33,821 nucleotides of DNA from CAZVXI01 sp964631295 (GCA_964631295.1 CAZVXI010000017.1:1-33821); one strand, 5' to 3'. Counted from the first letter of the stretch, positions 7,628-16,118 are shown. Made by a program: numbers and translations. The notes: generated from the sequence alone by a model not told the origin.

Positions 7628-10258
7628 TCACTGATGTTTCGCGAGCAGTTGATTGAACTGCTGACGGTAGCGTGGGCCGCCGAGGTTGGAGTCTTCACGT
7701 TCCAGCCGCTGAATGTGCGGGACGATCTGGTTGGTATTCCTCCCGACCTTGTCGAGAATCTGCACGCTGCGCAACTGGCTGAGCCAGTAGATGTCGCTGC
7801 CGACTGCCTGCTCGCCTGCTGCGGTCAGCCGTTTAAAGATGCGTATTGCTTCGCCCAGCCCGTCATTGCCACCGATGTGATACAAACACTCCGCCTTGCC
7901 GCGCAACAACGCTGCGCCGCCTGGTTCATACGAAAGCAGCCGTTGATAGATTGACAACGCATCCGGGTATCGCTGCGCGAGTTCATTGGCGCGGGCGATG
8001 GCGTGGTACAAACCGATGCGTTCACCCATTGACTCGCCGCGCTCGCTGATCCAGTCTTCCAGAATATTGGCGAGCGTCATCAGGTCGCCCGTCGCTTTGG
8101 TGCGTGCTTCTGCGTCACGGCCTTCATCGATGAGTCGCCGAACCTCGCGCTCGATGCCTGAGAGCATCGGCACGATGACATCATCCACCTGCTCTGGCGA
8201 GGTACGCAGCAACTGCTGCACTTCATCCATCGCATCGCGCGCCTGTCCGAGCGACTGCAGCGCGTTGATGCGCAGGCGGAGCGCATCGGCGAGCACAGCC
8301 GGGTCAAGCTGCTCCATCGGCCGCATCGCATCGAGCACATCCACCGCGCGTGAGGCGGCTCCCATCGCCATCTGCGATTCCGCCTCGAACACACTCAGGT
8401 AATCGAGGTAGTACTCAATCGCCTCCTCGCGACTGCTGCTTGATGCGTCGCGCAGGCCCGCCTGCAGTTGCGTTCGCGCATTGCGAATTGCTGCGAGCGT
8501 TCGCTCGTGCGCCGGCGCTGCCGATGTCTCCGCAGCGCGCTCAGCCATCGCGCGAATGCATCGCACGACCATGAAGCGTGCATCAAGCACCTGTTCCGAG
8601 CCGGCCGAGCATGACTCAAACCGCGCGACTGCCTCCTCCAGCCGACCTTCCTGCATGGCCACACGCCCCGCGAGGTACCGCCATTTGTCGATGTCCGGCA
8701 GGTTCGCGTATCGATCCAACAACAGTTGCAATGCATCATCGAGCGTCTGTCTCGCCGTGCGCGATTGTTGATCTTGCTGATAAGCACCTGCCGCCAGCGA
8801 CACTGCAAGTACGATTGACTCTTCTGCACGGCGGTCGCGCGGCAGATCGCGCGCGATCCGCGCAAACGAATCAGCAGCGCGCAGCGGCTGCTCATTGCGC
8901 GCATGCGTCCTGCCAAGTCCGAAAAGCGCGAGCGCCTTCTCCGAATCCGTCAGACCGGCACGCTCTATCACACGCTCGTACAGCGCGACAGCTTCACCGG
9001 CCTCGCCCGCTTCGCGCGCCATTGCATCGGCGCGCGCGATCGTCACGAGGGCCGGCAGTCGATCAAGCGGAACCTCCGCATCGGTCACATTGCTCAGCTT
9101 GCCAAGCACGATGGTCTGCATCGCATCCGGCTTCACGCCAAGATCAAGTTTCAGCAGATCGATGTAGGCATCAAACGCCTCAGCGAGCGCTGCATCGCGG
9201 GCTGGTCCTTCCGCTTGCTGCATTGCGCGCTGGCGGCCGATGAGGAAACGCTGATCCGCGATCAACACGCGAAAGAACATATCATCCGGCTCGGTGTAGC
9301 GATCCTCGATGGATGCCAGCCCGCGGAGCGCAGCATCCGGGCCGCTGTCTTCGAGTCGGTTGAGCACGCCACCCATGCGTGCCATGAACACATCGCCGGG
9401 CGTCGCGTTCTCTTCCATCGCAACTGCGCGGAAGCGTTCTTCTGCCGGCTCGAACTGCCCGAGCCGCGCCATCGCGAGACCCGCATACAGCCGGGCCTGC
9501 GATGCAATCGCGCCGGTCAGTTGATCTGCAAGCGGTTCGAGCACATCGCGCGTCAATCGCCAGAGTTGCTGACGCGTCGCATCATCATGCTCGGTGACGG
9601 CGCCGCGCAGATACGCGCCGATGCCTCGGAAGAATGGAGCGCGCCGATCACGATCGCGCTCCGCAAGATCACGACGCATTCCCTGCAGGACAACATTGTC
9701 TGCATAGCCAGGCGTCGCTTCAAGGTCGAGTATCGCCTGTGAGACCTCGACCTCCGCCTGCCGGGCCAGTTCGTCGACGCCGCGCGCGACGCGCGACGCA
9801 CGAGCCTGCTGCGAAGGCGACGGCGACCCGTACAGCGTCGTCAGCCCTGCACCCTCGATCGGGAGCAATGCGAACTGCAGGTCCGACGCCTGATCGAGCA
9901 TCCACCCAATACGCCGCGGGTCTTCGTCGAACCGATCAATCATCTGCGCGCGCGCTGCGAGTATGTCCTCGATCACGCGCAGCTTCTCAGCAGGCGATAT
10001 GCCCGGCTGCTGCATCGCCATGCGCTCAGCAGCAAGACGAAACTGCATCGCGCGCACCGGGTCTTCCGAGGGGAACGCGTCAATGTAATGTTCGAGCACC
10101 TCGGGCAGTTGCAGATCAGTCAGGCCCTTGAGGTAACGCTCTTCATCAAGCCGGTCATCAAGCGACTGCGCGTGCGCCGGCGGAGCGGTTACTGCCAGTG
10201 TTGCAATGAAGATGGCAATGGAATGAATGACGTTTCGCATGGGATTGCAATCGTGCAT
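7628..10258 (-). CDS. Large exported TPR-repeat protein
   Basis: An 876-aa protein with a signal peptide (MRNVIHSIAIFIATLAVTAPPAHA) and then helical hairpins to the end. TPR-like units are visible, for instance ALFGLGRTHARNEQPLRAADSFARIARDLP, KWRYLAGRVAMQEGRLEEAVARFES and ANELAQRYPDALSIYQRLLSYEPGGAALLRGKAECLYHIGG. It should be a periplasmic scaffold that binds partner proteins. The first ATG (10258) overlaps the ExbD stop as TGATG and suggests coupling; a second ATG at 10240 gives a cleaner signal peptide. It is the last gene of the ExbB/ExbD/vWA operon, and large TPR proteins beside ExbBD are common in Planctomycetes, where they are thought to be parts of the energised complex. Confidence 0.88.
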   Translation of the reverse strand: MHDCNPMRNVIHSIAIFIATLAVTAPPAHAQSLDDRLDEERYLKGLTDLQLPEVLEHYIDAFPSEDPVRAMQFRLAAERMAMQQPGISPAEKLRVIEDILAARAQMIDRFDEDPRRIGWMLDQASDLQFALLPIEGAGLTTLYGSPSPSQQARASRVARGVDELARQAEVEVSQAILDLEATPGYADNVVLQGMRRDLAERDRDRRAPFFRGIGAYLRGAVTEHDDATRQQLWRLTRDVLEPLADQLTGAIASQARLYAGLAMARLGQFEPAEERFRAVAMEENATPGDVFMARMGGVLNRLEDSGPDAALRGLASIEDRYTEPDDMFFRVLIADQRFLIGRQRAMQQAEGPARDAALAEAFDAYIDLLKLDLGVKPDAMQTIVLGKLSNVTDAEVPLDRLPALVTIARADAMAREAGEAGEAVALYERVIERAGLTDSEKALALFGLGRTHARNEQPLRAADSFARIARDLPRDRRAEESIVLAVSLAAGAYQQDQQSRTARQTLDDALQLLLDRYANLPDIDKWRYLAGRVAMQEGRLEEAVARFESCSAGSEQVLDARFMVVRCIRAMAERAAETSAAPAHERTLAAIRNARTQLQAGLRDASSSSREEAIEYYLDYLSVFEAESQMAMGAASRAVDVLDAMRPMEQLDPAVLADALRLRINALQSLGQARDAMDEVQQLLRTSPEQVDDVIVPMLSGIEREVRRLIDEGRDAEARTKATGDLMTLANILEDWISERGESMGERIGLYHAIARANELAQRYPDALSIYQRLLSYEPGGAALLRGKAECLYHIGGNDGLGEAIRIFKRLTAAGEQAVGSDIYWLSQLRSVQILDKVGRNTNQIVPHIQRLEREDSNLGGPRYRQQFNQLLAKHQ

Positions 10259-10788
10259 CAGCGGGCCTGCGCGAAGATGATATTCGTGTATCGCTGCATG
10301 GCGGCGCTGTTGAATGCCTCCATCGCATGCTCCCAGCGCGTCGTGCTCGTCGGCTCGATGATGATGGGATGATCTTCCTGGAACAGCTTGCCGGTGTCTG
10401 AATCCGGACGAAGAAACTCTGTGAGTTCCGCAAATGTCTGCGGCTGCCGATACGGCCCTTCGAGACGAATGCGATAGTCGTTCACGCCGAGGCCAACGCT
10501 CGCAACGCTGATGCGCAACGGCTGTTCATCAAGCTCGAACGGGTCGCGCTGCTGATTCGACTGGAGATTCTCTGGCAGGTCGAGCCGATAGACCTCTTCG
10601 CCGGTCTTGAACTCCGTGGCAACCATGAAGTAGATCAACAGCAGGAACACAACGTCGATCATCGCGGTGAGGTTCAGCGAGAGCCGCCCGCGCGGCCGCC
10701 CACGCCGATCGCGCAGCGACTTGTGTTCGAGCACAGCCTCATCTTCAACGACGAACGCGGTTTGCTGGGATGACGTCGATGCGTTCAC
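10258..10788 (-). CDS. ExbD/TolR biopolymer transport protein, second copy
   Basis: A 176-aa bitopic inner-membrane protein. A basic cytoplasmic N-terminus (~residues 1-40, RDRRGRPRGR) precedes the single transmembrane helix LNLTAMIDVVFLLLIYFMVA, which holds the conserved Asp that carries protons through ExbB/ExbD-type motors. The periplasmic part (~residues 65-176) fits the ExbD/TolR domain. The start is GTG at 10788, overlapping the stop of the first ExbD gene as GTGA; the stop overlaps the next gene as TGATG. It differs clearly in sequence from the upstream copy and has a longer N-terminus, so the pair may form a heteromeric stator component. Confidence 0.9.
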   Translation of the reverse strand: MNASTSSQQTAFVVEDEAVLEHKSLRDRRGRPRGRLSLNLTAMIDVVFLLLIYFMVATEFKTGEEVYRLDLPENLQSNQQRDPFELDEQPLRISVASVGLGVNDYRIRLEGPYRQPQTFAELTEFLRPDSDTGKLFQEDHPIIIEPTSTTRWEHAMEAFNSAAMQRYTNIIFAQAR

Positions 10789-11261
10789 GATGCCTCCCGC
10801 CGCTCAATCGCGAGATTCAGACGAGGCCGAATCGGTGTCTCGTCACTTGCATTCGATGCGGCCTCGCTGATCGCATCCATCACTTGCTGCACGTAGGTGT
10901 AATGCACAGCGCGATCAGCACGCAAGTTCACCTGCAACGACGGATTGCTGCTGTACAGCCGCTGCAACTGCTGAGCGATCGCCTCGATCCCCGCGCGTGA
11001 TGTCTCGTATCGGCGTGTGCCGAGCCAGATCTCGTCCGCTCTGCCCTGCCCGCCATGCACGATGTTGATCACCGCTCGTTCATCATCGCTGACCAACTCG
11101 CTTGCCGGGTCGGTTGGCTCGGGGAGTTCCATTGGTTGGTTCTCCTTGCTCACGATCTGCGACACGAGCACGAAGAACACGATGAGCAGAAACGTCACGT
11201 CGATCATCGGCGTGAGATTCGCCTCGATTTCTGCATTGCCTCGTTTGAAAATGACGCTCAT
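10785..11261 (-). CDS. ExbD/TolR biopolymer transport protein, first copy
   Basis: A 158-aa ExbD-type protein with a short cytoplasmic start (MSVIFKRGNAEIEA) and a transmembrane helix NLTPMIDVTFLLIVFFVLVS containing the essential Asp in the usual N-L-T-P-M-I-D context. The periplasmic domain ends with the segment QQVMDAISEAASNASDETPIRPRL. It works with the ExbB gene 22 bases upstream to convert proton motive force into mechanical work on a periplasm-spanning partner. The end overlaps the second ExbD by four bases (GTGA). No clear Shine-Dalgarno precedes the ATG, so its translation probably depends on the ExbB gene. Confidence 0.92.
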   Translation of the reverse strand: MSVIFKRGNAEIEANLTPMIDVTFLLIVFFVLVSQIVSKENQPMELPEPTDPASELVSDDERAVINIVHGGQGRADEIWLGTRRYETSRAGIEAIAQQLQRLYSSNPSLQVNLRADRAVHYTYVQQVMDAISEAASNASDETPIRPRLNLAIERREAS

Positions 11262-11282
11262 GCGGACAAACCCCGTCGCGAC

Positions 11283-12152
11283 TCAGGAACCGGCGTGGGT
11301 GACATCAGGCTTTGGTGCCGACTTCGAACCGCTGCCCGATCCCCTACTCTCGCTGCGTGATGCGGATTTTGGTTTTGGCCGGAACTGGTTGCACAACTCC
11401 TCGGCAACGAGCGTTGCTTCAGTCGTCAGTTCGTCAATCTTGTTGCGCACGATCGCATAACCCGCCAGTGCGGGAATCGCGACGACCAGCCCCCAGAACG
11501 TCGTCGTAAGTGCGGTGCTGATGCCACCCGCGAGTGCCACGGGGTCTGCGTTGCCGCCAGTTGCGACGATCGCCTGGAACGCGAGAATCATGCCGTACAC
11601 TGTGCCGAACAGGCCGATCATCGGGCTCACCTGTCCGAGCACATTGAGGTATTCAACCCGGCGCAGGCGAATCGTGGTGAGTTCATCGGATGTCTGTTCG
11701 AGCGCGCGAATCATTGCGGAGAAGCCGTGGCTCGATTCCTTGAGCGCGCCGTGCAGGACCTGGCTGAAATAGCTTGGCTCGTTCTCGCTGAGCGTGAGCA
11801 GTTCGCGGAACTTCCCGGTTGCGATCAGTTGCCGCGCCTCGGCAACAACCGCAGGCGGAAGAATACTCTTGCGCTGGTTGGTGAGGACCATCATGCCGAT
11901 CAACCCGATGCCCAGCATCGACAGCACGATGAGCAGCCAGATGATGAACGTGCCGAGTATCTCGATGCCGCCGCCTGTCTTCCGGGAGATCAGAAAACGG
12001 GATGCGACGCCGCTGACGGCCTGGTCTTCAGCGCCGGCGGCAGGTGTCGTTGAATCATCGCCCTGCCCCATCACAACGCCGGGCGCGAAGAACAGTGTCG
12101 CCATGGCGAGCAACAGACAGGGAAGCAAACGGTGAAGCATCGGTCGTCTCAT
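11283..12152 (-). CDS. ExbB/TolQ/MotA-family proton channel protein
   Basis: A 289-aa inner-membrane protein. A signal-like first helix (residues ~8-28) is followed by a transmembrane helix at ~66-92 (TFIIWLLIVLSMLGIGLIGM), a cytoplasmic domain, and two helices in the signature region: GQVSPMIGLFGTVYGMILAF and GGISTALTTTFWGLVVAIPAL. These are the diagnostic MotA/TolQ/ExbB motifs. The C-terminus is Ser/Lys-rich. The ATG at 12152 is preferred to a TTG at 12194 directly behind the upstream gene. It forms the pentameric channel around the ExbD helices; the order ExbB-ExbD-ExbD is conserved in Planctomycetes. The extra N-terminal signal-like segment is common in this subgroup. Confidence 0.92.
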   Translation of the reverse strand: MRRPMLHRLLPCLLLAMATLFFAPGVVMGQGDDSTTPAAGAEDQAVSGVASRFLISRKTGGGIEILGTFIIWLLIVLSMLGIGLIGMMVLTNQRKSILPPAVVAEARQLIATGKFRELLTLSENEPSYFSQVLHGALKESSHGFSAMIRALEQTSDELTTIRLRRVEYLNVLGQVSPMIGLFGTVYGMILAFQAIVATGGNADPVALAGGISTALTTTFWGLVVAIPALAGYAIVRNKIDELTTEATLVAEELCNQFRPKPKSASRSESRGSGSGSKSAPKPDVTHAGS

Positions 12153-12197
12153 GCGTGTTGAAGTTCCGGCGATCACTTGATCGTGATCAGTCAAAGG

Positions 12198-13484
12198 TCA
12201 TGCGGGTGGCAAGTCGGCCAGCAACGCATCGGCGAGGCTGACAAGGTCCTGGCGGTTCATGTCGTCGGCGCGCTCAACGGCCGTTTCAAGCAGTCGACGA
12301 GCAGCCGCAGGTTTTCCGTACCGCGCGCGGTAGATGCGCGCTGTTTCTATCAGGCCCACCACGCCATGCGGCGATGACGGGTACAGCACCGCAGCGCGTG
12401 TGAACATCACGGCGGCATCTTCCGGCTTGTCATCGCCGACAAGCGCTTTGCCGTACTGCACGAGAAACTCCGGGATGGATCGACCACCCGGATCGGCAGC
12501 GATCCGCACACACAAGGCGACAGCATCGGCGAATCTGCGCTCAGTGAGCATCGCATCAATCCGCTCCGGCGCCTCCGGGCTGAACACCGCAGGCGCACTG
12601 CTCTCAGCCGTTGGCTTGGGCGCTTCTTTCGGTTCTGCAATCACGGGAGGCGACGCAGCATCGGCATCGTCAGAACCACTGGCCGAGTCGGTGTCGTTCA
12701 TCTGAGGCGGCACAGCGTCACTGACGCGCTGATCATCTGTGTCAGCCCCGGACCCATGCGCAAGCCCGGGTATCTTGCCCGCTTCGATGTCCGCGATCAG
12801 ATATCCGGAGATCGTGTCATCTGTCGACACAGCAGCGCCTTTGTACGACTGCTTCGCCTGCCACTCAACAGGGCGAAGCTGGTTGATCAGTCTGTCGAGG
12901 ATGGTGCGCAGCGTCTGGTCGCGCACAGCCGAGCGCGCATCCTGCAGCCGCGCAAGCGATTCCGCCACGGCCGGCCATGATGGTGCATTCGGCTCGCTGC
13001 GCGGCTCAAGCAGCGGCCGCCAGAACAGTGTCGGATCCAGCGCGACCGCCGAGGCAGCGTGCCCGACAGATTGCACAAACTCGCCGCGCATGTCGTGTAT
13101 TTGTGCGAGGCGGCGATGCATCCAGATGCGTTCGATGTCCTCATCAGCAGCGTGCATCGCGCGGAGGAACGCTGTGATGGCCACATCATCCTGTCCGTCG
13201 CGCAGCGCTTGCTCGGCTTCATCGAGCATGGGCAGATCATCAAAGCCAAGGGCGGCAACTTCATTGAGTGATCGGCGCTGCCGCGATCCACGAACATCTG
13301 TGTAGAAAACCCGGCCTGATGAAATCTGCTGGAGTTCGATGTTGCGCATCGCGATGGTCGACCCGTCGAGTGTGATCGAATCCCCCGCTGCCGCCGGGCT
13401 CAGCACTGCCAGACACGCCCCACCAACCAGGGCCAGCAGCGGCCTGGTGAAACGCAGCGATCGGAATGTCGGTCTGGGAAACAT
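12198..13484 (-). CDS. Exported TPR-like protein of the ExbBD operon
   Basis: A 428-aa protein. The signal peptide (TRPLLALVGGACLAVLSPAAAG) is preceded by a basic stretch. Residues ~20-70 form a small beta domain (ITLDGSTIAMRNIELQQISS). Helical repeats follow (DGQDDVAITAFLRAMHAADED and MRGEFVQSVGHAASAVALDPT), then a Ser/Asp/Pro linker, and more TPR-like repeats near the C-terminus (FADAVALCVRIAADPGG, KPEDAAVMFTRAAVLYPSSPHG). It lies 45 bases upstream of the ExbB gene and is presumably a periplasmic partner of the motor. The ATG at 13484 has GAGAGG upstream, although the spacing is rather long; the frame extends further up without coding character. Confidence 0.82.
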   Translation of the reverse strand: MFPRPTFRSLRFTRPLLALVGGACLAVLSPAAAGDSITLDGSTIAMRNIELQQISSGRVFYTDVRGSRQRRSLNEVAALGFDDLPMLDEAEQALRDGQDDVAITAFLRAMHAADEDIERIWMHRRLAQIHDMRGEFVQSVGHAASAVALDPTLFWRPLLEPRSEPNAPSWPAVAESLARLQDARSAVRDQTLRTILDRLINQLRPVEWQAKQSYKGAAVSTDDTISGYLIADIEAGKIPGLAHGSGADTDDQRVSDAVPPQMNDTDSASGSDDADAASPPVIAEPKEAPKPTAESSAPAVFSPEAPERIDAMLTERRFADAVALCVRIAADPGGRSIPEFLVQYGKALVGDDKPEDAAVMFTRAAVLYPSSPHGVVGLIETARIYRARYGKPAAARRLLETAVERADDMNRQDLVSLADALLADLPPA

Positions 13485-13637
13485 TGACGGCAACCTCTCA
13501 TCCTGCACAACACGCCGCACGGGCAGGCAACCCGATGGCCCTGCCACCGCCGGCAGTCGAGCATGTGCCAATCTTACCGCTCTGAGAACATCCTGCAGGC
13601 AGCGCAGCGGAAGTGCCCCTGCCAGCCGAGGCTCACG

Positions 13638-14696
13638 TTATTGCTGCGACAGCCCAAGTTCCGCGCGATCGAGGAACTTGAAGCCCTTCAGCCCGCCATG
13701 CTGTTCGGCAATCATGCGGAGCGTGTCGAGTGGGTCCGGGTCGAGAAACTGGATTGTGTTGATCAGCGTCTTGCGTCGCCCCGTCGCATCGGAGGGGTTG
13801 AGTTTGTCCAGCAATGCGAGCAGGTCCCGTTGATCAACCTCGAACTGGCCGGACCCTGTGATGTTCTCGCTGAGAAGGAAGATCACATCCGGGTTCAGAT
13901 CGAGCGCGTAGGAGATCGCGTCGATCGGGTTCGACCTGCCGCTCGGCACCACGTTCTGATCAATCCACTCCAGCGCCTTGACCTTGTTCTCGCGCGTGGC
14001 GGGCATCAGCCGATTGCGAGGCGGAACCACCACCGCTTCGTTGCGCTGAAAGAACACGATCGAAAAACTCTGCTGCTCAGAGAGCGCATCGATTGAGCGC
14101 GTCATTTCCTGGAGCACGATCTGCAATGAGCGGATCATCGACCCGGACGCATCAATCACATACACGATGCGATTCGCGTTGGTCGTGCTCAGCCCGACAA
14201 ACTCGACCGAGCCCTCGTTGGCTTCCGGCGCGAAACTGGCCAGCGGCGACTGGCTGGCTGCATCCGAGATCAGCGAGATCGGATCAATCTCGATATCTGT
14301 CAACTGCTCATTGACTTCGTTTTCGAACGTCTCCGTGGGCACTTTGTCCTGCACCACGCGTTCGGTCGTGTCTGACTGTTCAAGATCCATTCGAACGACC
14401 GGCTCGTATGTCATGGCATCAAAATCTGCGACGATCAGCACCGGGTCGTCCTCGGCCTGCATCAGCAGCACCGTGCTGGCGATGACGACGACCAGCAGCA
14501 CCATACCCATGTGAACCGCGAACGAGACGATCCACGGCACTATGCGCTTCACATTGCGCGCGGTGGACGTCTCTGCACCAAGATCGTGCAGCCGCTCCGT
14601 GATGGCCGCAGCCATCTCATCAGACTTGCTGCGCTCAGCAGCGGGCGCTGGCGATTCGTCGCGTACGGGTGTGTCTTGCGCGTCTTGCGAGGCCAT
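13638..14696 (-). CDS. TonB-like membrane anchor fused to a vWA domain
   Basis: A 352-aa protein: a charged cytoplasmic N-terminus of ~50 residues, a single transmembrane helix at ~51-80 (IVPWIVSFAVHMGMVLLVVV), a ~90-residue periplasmic linker with many Asp/Glu, and a von Willebrand factor A domain from ~165 to the end. The MIDAS metal site is seen in VYVIDASGSM (D182, S184, S186). The transmembrane helix contains S58-x3-H62, the S-x-x-x-H pattern that TonB and TolA need to couple to ExbBD/TolQR. No TonB C-terminal domain follows. It is co-transcribed with ExbB and two ExbD genes and starts 22 bases after the DoxX gene. I infer a PMF-driven vWA protein; proof of coupling is lacking. Confidence 0.85.
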   Translation of the reverse strand: MASQDAQDTPVRDESPAPAAERSKSDEMAAAITERLHDLGAETSTARNVKRIVPWIVSFAVHMGMVLLVVVIASTVLLMQAEDDPVLIVADFDAMTYEPVVRMDLEQSDTTERVVQDKVPTETFENEVNEQLTDIEIDPISLISDAASQSPLASFAPEANEGSVEFVGLSTTNANRIVYVIDASGSMIRSLQIVLQEMTRSIDALSEQQSFSIVFFQRNEAVVVPPRNRLMPATRENKVKALEWIDQNVVPSGRSNPIDAISYALDLNPDVIFLLSENITGSGQFEVDQRDLLALLDKLNPSDATGRRKTLINTIQFLDPDPLDTLRMIAEQHGGLKGFKFLDRAELGLSQQ

Positions 14697-14718
14697 GAAC
14701 TGGCGCTTCTCCCTGGGG

Positions 14719-15525
14719 TCAGATCTGCACCGACGGCTCATCATCGTCGTCGTATTCATCACCAGACGACTTGCGAGGCATGATCAGTCGGTCAATCGAG
14801 ACGGGCCCGGGCCCGGTCAGCAGGATGCCGAATGCCAGCACGAACAGACTGAGTTGCACGAAGACCCGGTTAAAGGTTGCCAGGTCCATCGCGGCGATCT
14901 CGAACATCCCGCCCGGGAAGCCGGCAAAGTATGTGCTCATGGAGGTCGTGTAGAACGCGACGCCCATGGCGATGGCCAGCCCGAGGCCCCAGATGCGGCT
15001 GAGGAAGCCGAGCAGGATCAGAATCCCGCCGACCAGTTCCGTCCACGTCGCCACGTACGTCATGAGCACGGGCTCGGGGAGATTGTTCTTTTCGAGCAGC
15101 AGCGCGATGTTCCACTTCATCGAGCCGTGGTACACCTCAGCCGGCTCGAGTTGCGTCGGTGCATCGACGGTCTCGCCACCCGCTTGTTCATCATCATCGG
15201 TTTCTGCCTGATTGTTGGCATCACCGTCCTGCGCATACGACGCGAGGGCGAAAGCAGCGCTGCGCGGGGCGGCACTGGACTGGGCATTCTCATCGCCACC
15301 GGTCTGATCTGCGTTGGCATCGGCATCGGCATCGTCGGTTGGCTTTGCCGGCGCCGGGCCCGCTTCGAGGATCACACCCATCGCAGCGAGATCCTGCGCC
15401 TGGGCAGGTGAGTACTCAACAACGTGCTTGACCTTGGCATACCCAACCGTGATGAACGCAAAGCCGAGCACGATGCGTGCGAGCAGCGGAATGATGGTGA
15501 CGCCTGATTTCTGGCTGAGTGTCAT
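14719..15525 (-). CDS. DoxX-family membrane protein with acidic insertion
   Basis: A 268-aa protein of the DoxX/SURF4-like family. Helix 1 is LARIVLGFAFITVGYAKV (~15-32); further helices are TELVGGILILLGFLSRIWGL, AIAMGVAFYTTS and FVQLSLFVLAFGILLTGPGP. Between helix 1 and helix 2 lies a ~75-residue low-complexity, Asp/Ala/Glu-rich loop (~56-130) that ordinary DoxX proteins lack; it should be extracytoplasmic or cytosolic depending on topology. The C-terminus is also acidic (DEYDDDDEP). The ATG at 15525 has AGGAGG nine bases upstream. It is the first gene of the vWA/ExbBD operon. DoxX members are linked to quinone or sulfur redox reactions, but the family is biochemically poorly defined. Confidence 0.85.
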   Translation of the reverse strand: MTLSQKSGVTIIPLLARIVLGFAFITVGYAKVKHVVEYSPAQAQDLAAMGVILEAGPAPAKPTDDADADANADQTGGDENAQSSAAPRSAAFALASYAQDGDANNQAETDDDEQAGGETVDAPTQLEPAEVYHGSMKWNIALLLEKNNLPEPVLMTYVATWTELVGGILILLGFLSRIWGLGLAIAMGVAFYTTSMSTYFAGFPGGMFEIAAMDLATFNRVFVQLSLFVLAFGILLTGPGPVSIDRLIMPRKSSGDEYDDDDEPSVQI

Positions 15526-15542
15526 GATGATCGACCTCCTGT

Positions 15543-15593
15543 CGCGATGATCAATGTGTGTGGGAGACTTTCGATTGATTGGCGATCATCGCG
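15543..15593. repeat. 10-bp inverted repeat in the divergent DoxX/tRNA-Leu control region
   Basis: CGCGATGATC at 15543-15552 is repeated perfectly inverted as GATCATCGCG at 15584-15593. A further GATGATC word occurs at 15526-15532, right at the DoxX start codon. The second arm lies inside the 17-base spacer of the tRNA promoter. The arrangement suits a regulator that binds two sites, or a cruciform/leader hairpin on the DoxX transcript. Confidence 0.55.
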
Positions 15594-15603
15594 CGTCCAT
15601 AAT
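15575..15603 (+). promoter_or_regulatory. Promoter of tRNA-Leu
   Basis: TTGATT (15575-15580, 4 of 6 to consensus) and CATAAT (15598-15603, 5 of 6) are separated by exactly 17 bases. The predicted start near 15610 lies about 20 bases before the mature tRNA 5' end. Confidence 0.65.
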
Positions 15604-15630
15604 CGTAGCGGATTTGTCTTCCCGATCCGA

Positions 15631-15712
15631 GCGGGTGTGGCGGAACTGGCAGACGCGCGGGATTTAGGTTCCCGTGGGGCAACCCGTGGAGGTTCGAGTC
15701 CTCTCACCCGCA
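15631..15712 (+). tRNA. tRNA-Leu (anticodon UAG)
   Basis: The acceptor arm GCGGGTG (15631-15637) pairs with CACCCGC (15705-15711), with discriminator A. The anticodon stem is CGGGA/TCCCG around loop TTTAGGT with anticodon TAG at 15665-15667, reading CUA/CUG-type Leu codons. A long variable arm (TGGGGCAACCCG region) marks it as a class II tRNA, and the T arm GGTTCGAGTCC is canonical. CCA is not encoded. Its own promoter lies upstream. Confidence 0.96.
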
Positions 15713-15969
15713 TTCTCCTTGCCCTGCTGCAGATGCCCCAGTGTGACACCCCGAGACACCGTCTCCACCACTTGATCGGACGCGGCGACGCTTCGTTGCA
15801 GTTTCCGCGCGAATGCAGCTCAAATCATCGCCTCGCCATACGCAGACGTCGGGCGATAACCGCTGTCGATTCGCTGCCGCCTTCGCAGCGGCTGTGAGAT
15901 TGCTTCGGTGCCGGGCTTGCCTCTGGCTCGCTGGTGGCGGGAGACGACGTCGGGGTCGTCAGGCGCCAG

Positions 15970-16043
15970 TGGAGCAGGCGGGACTCGAACCCGCAACATC
16001 TTCGATGCGAACGAAGCGCTCTCCCAGATTGAGCTACAGCCCC
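15970..16043 (-). tRNA. tRNA-Ala (anticodon CGC)
   Basis: On the minus strand it begins GGGGCTGTAGCTCAATCTGG. The anticodon stem CTTCG/CGAAG encloses TTCGCAT, giving anticodon CGC for Ala GCG codons. The T arm is GCGGG-TTCGAGT-CCCGC. The acceptor stem carries the G3-U70 pair that identifies Ala tRNAs. The sixth acceptor pair is a T6-T67 mismatch, where most Ala tRNAs have a Watson-Crick pair. CCA is not encoded. The 257 bases between the two tRNAs contain nothing I can support. Confidence 0.95.
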
Positions 16044-16118
16044 AGCGTGCTGCGTTCATCGGCACGGCGGGGCGGCAACTTCTGCCAAACGTGGAAAGAT
16101 AGTCACATCGGGGTCAGG

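Noticed and set aside
7270..7698. Minus-strand reading frame across the GAAA tract with LSFFLSFFLS
   Set aside because: It overlaps both neighbouring genes, has no ribosome binding site, and its repeats arise from the microsatellite.
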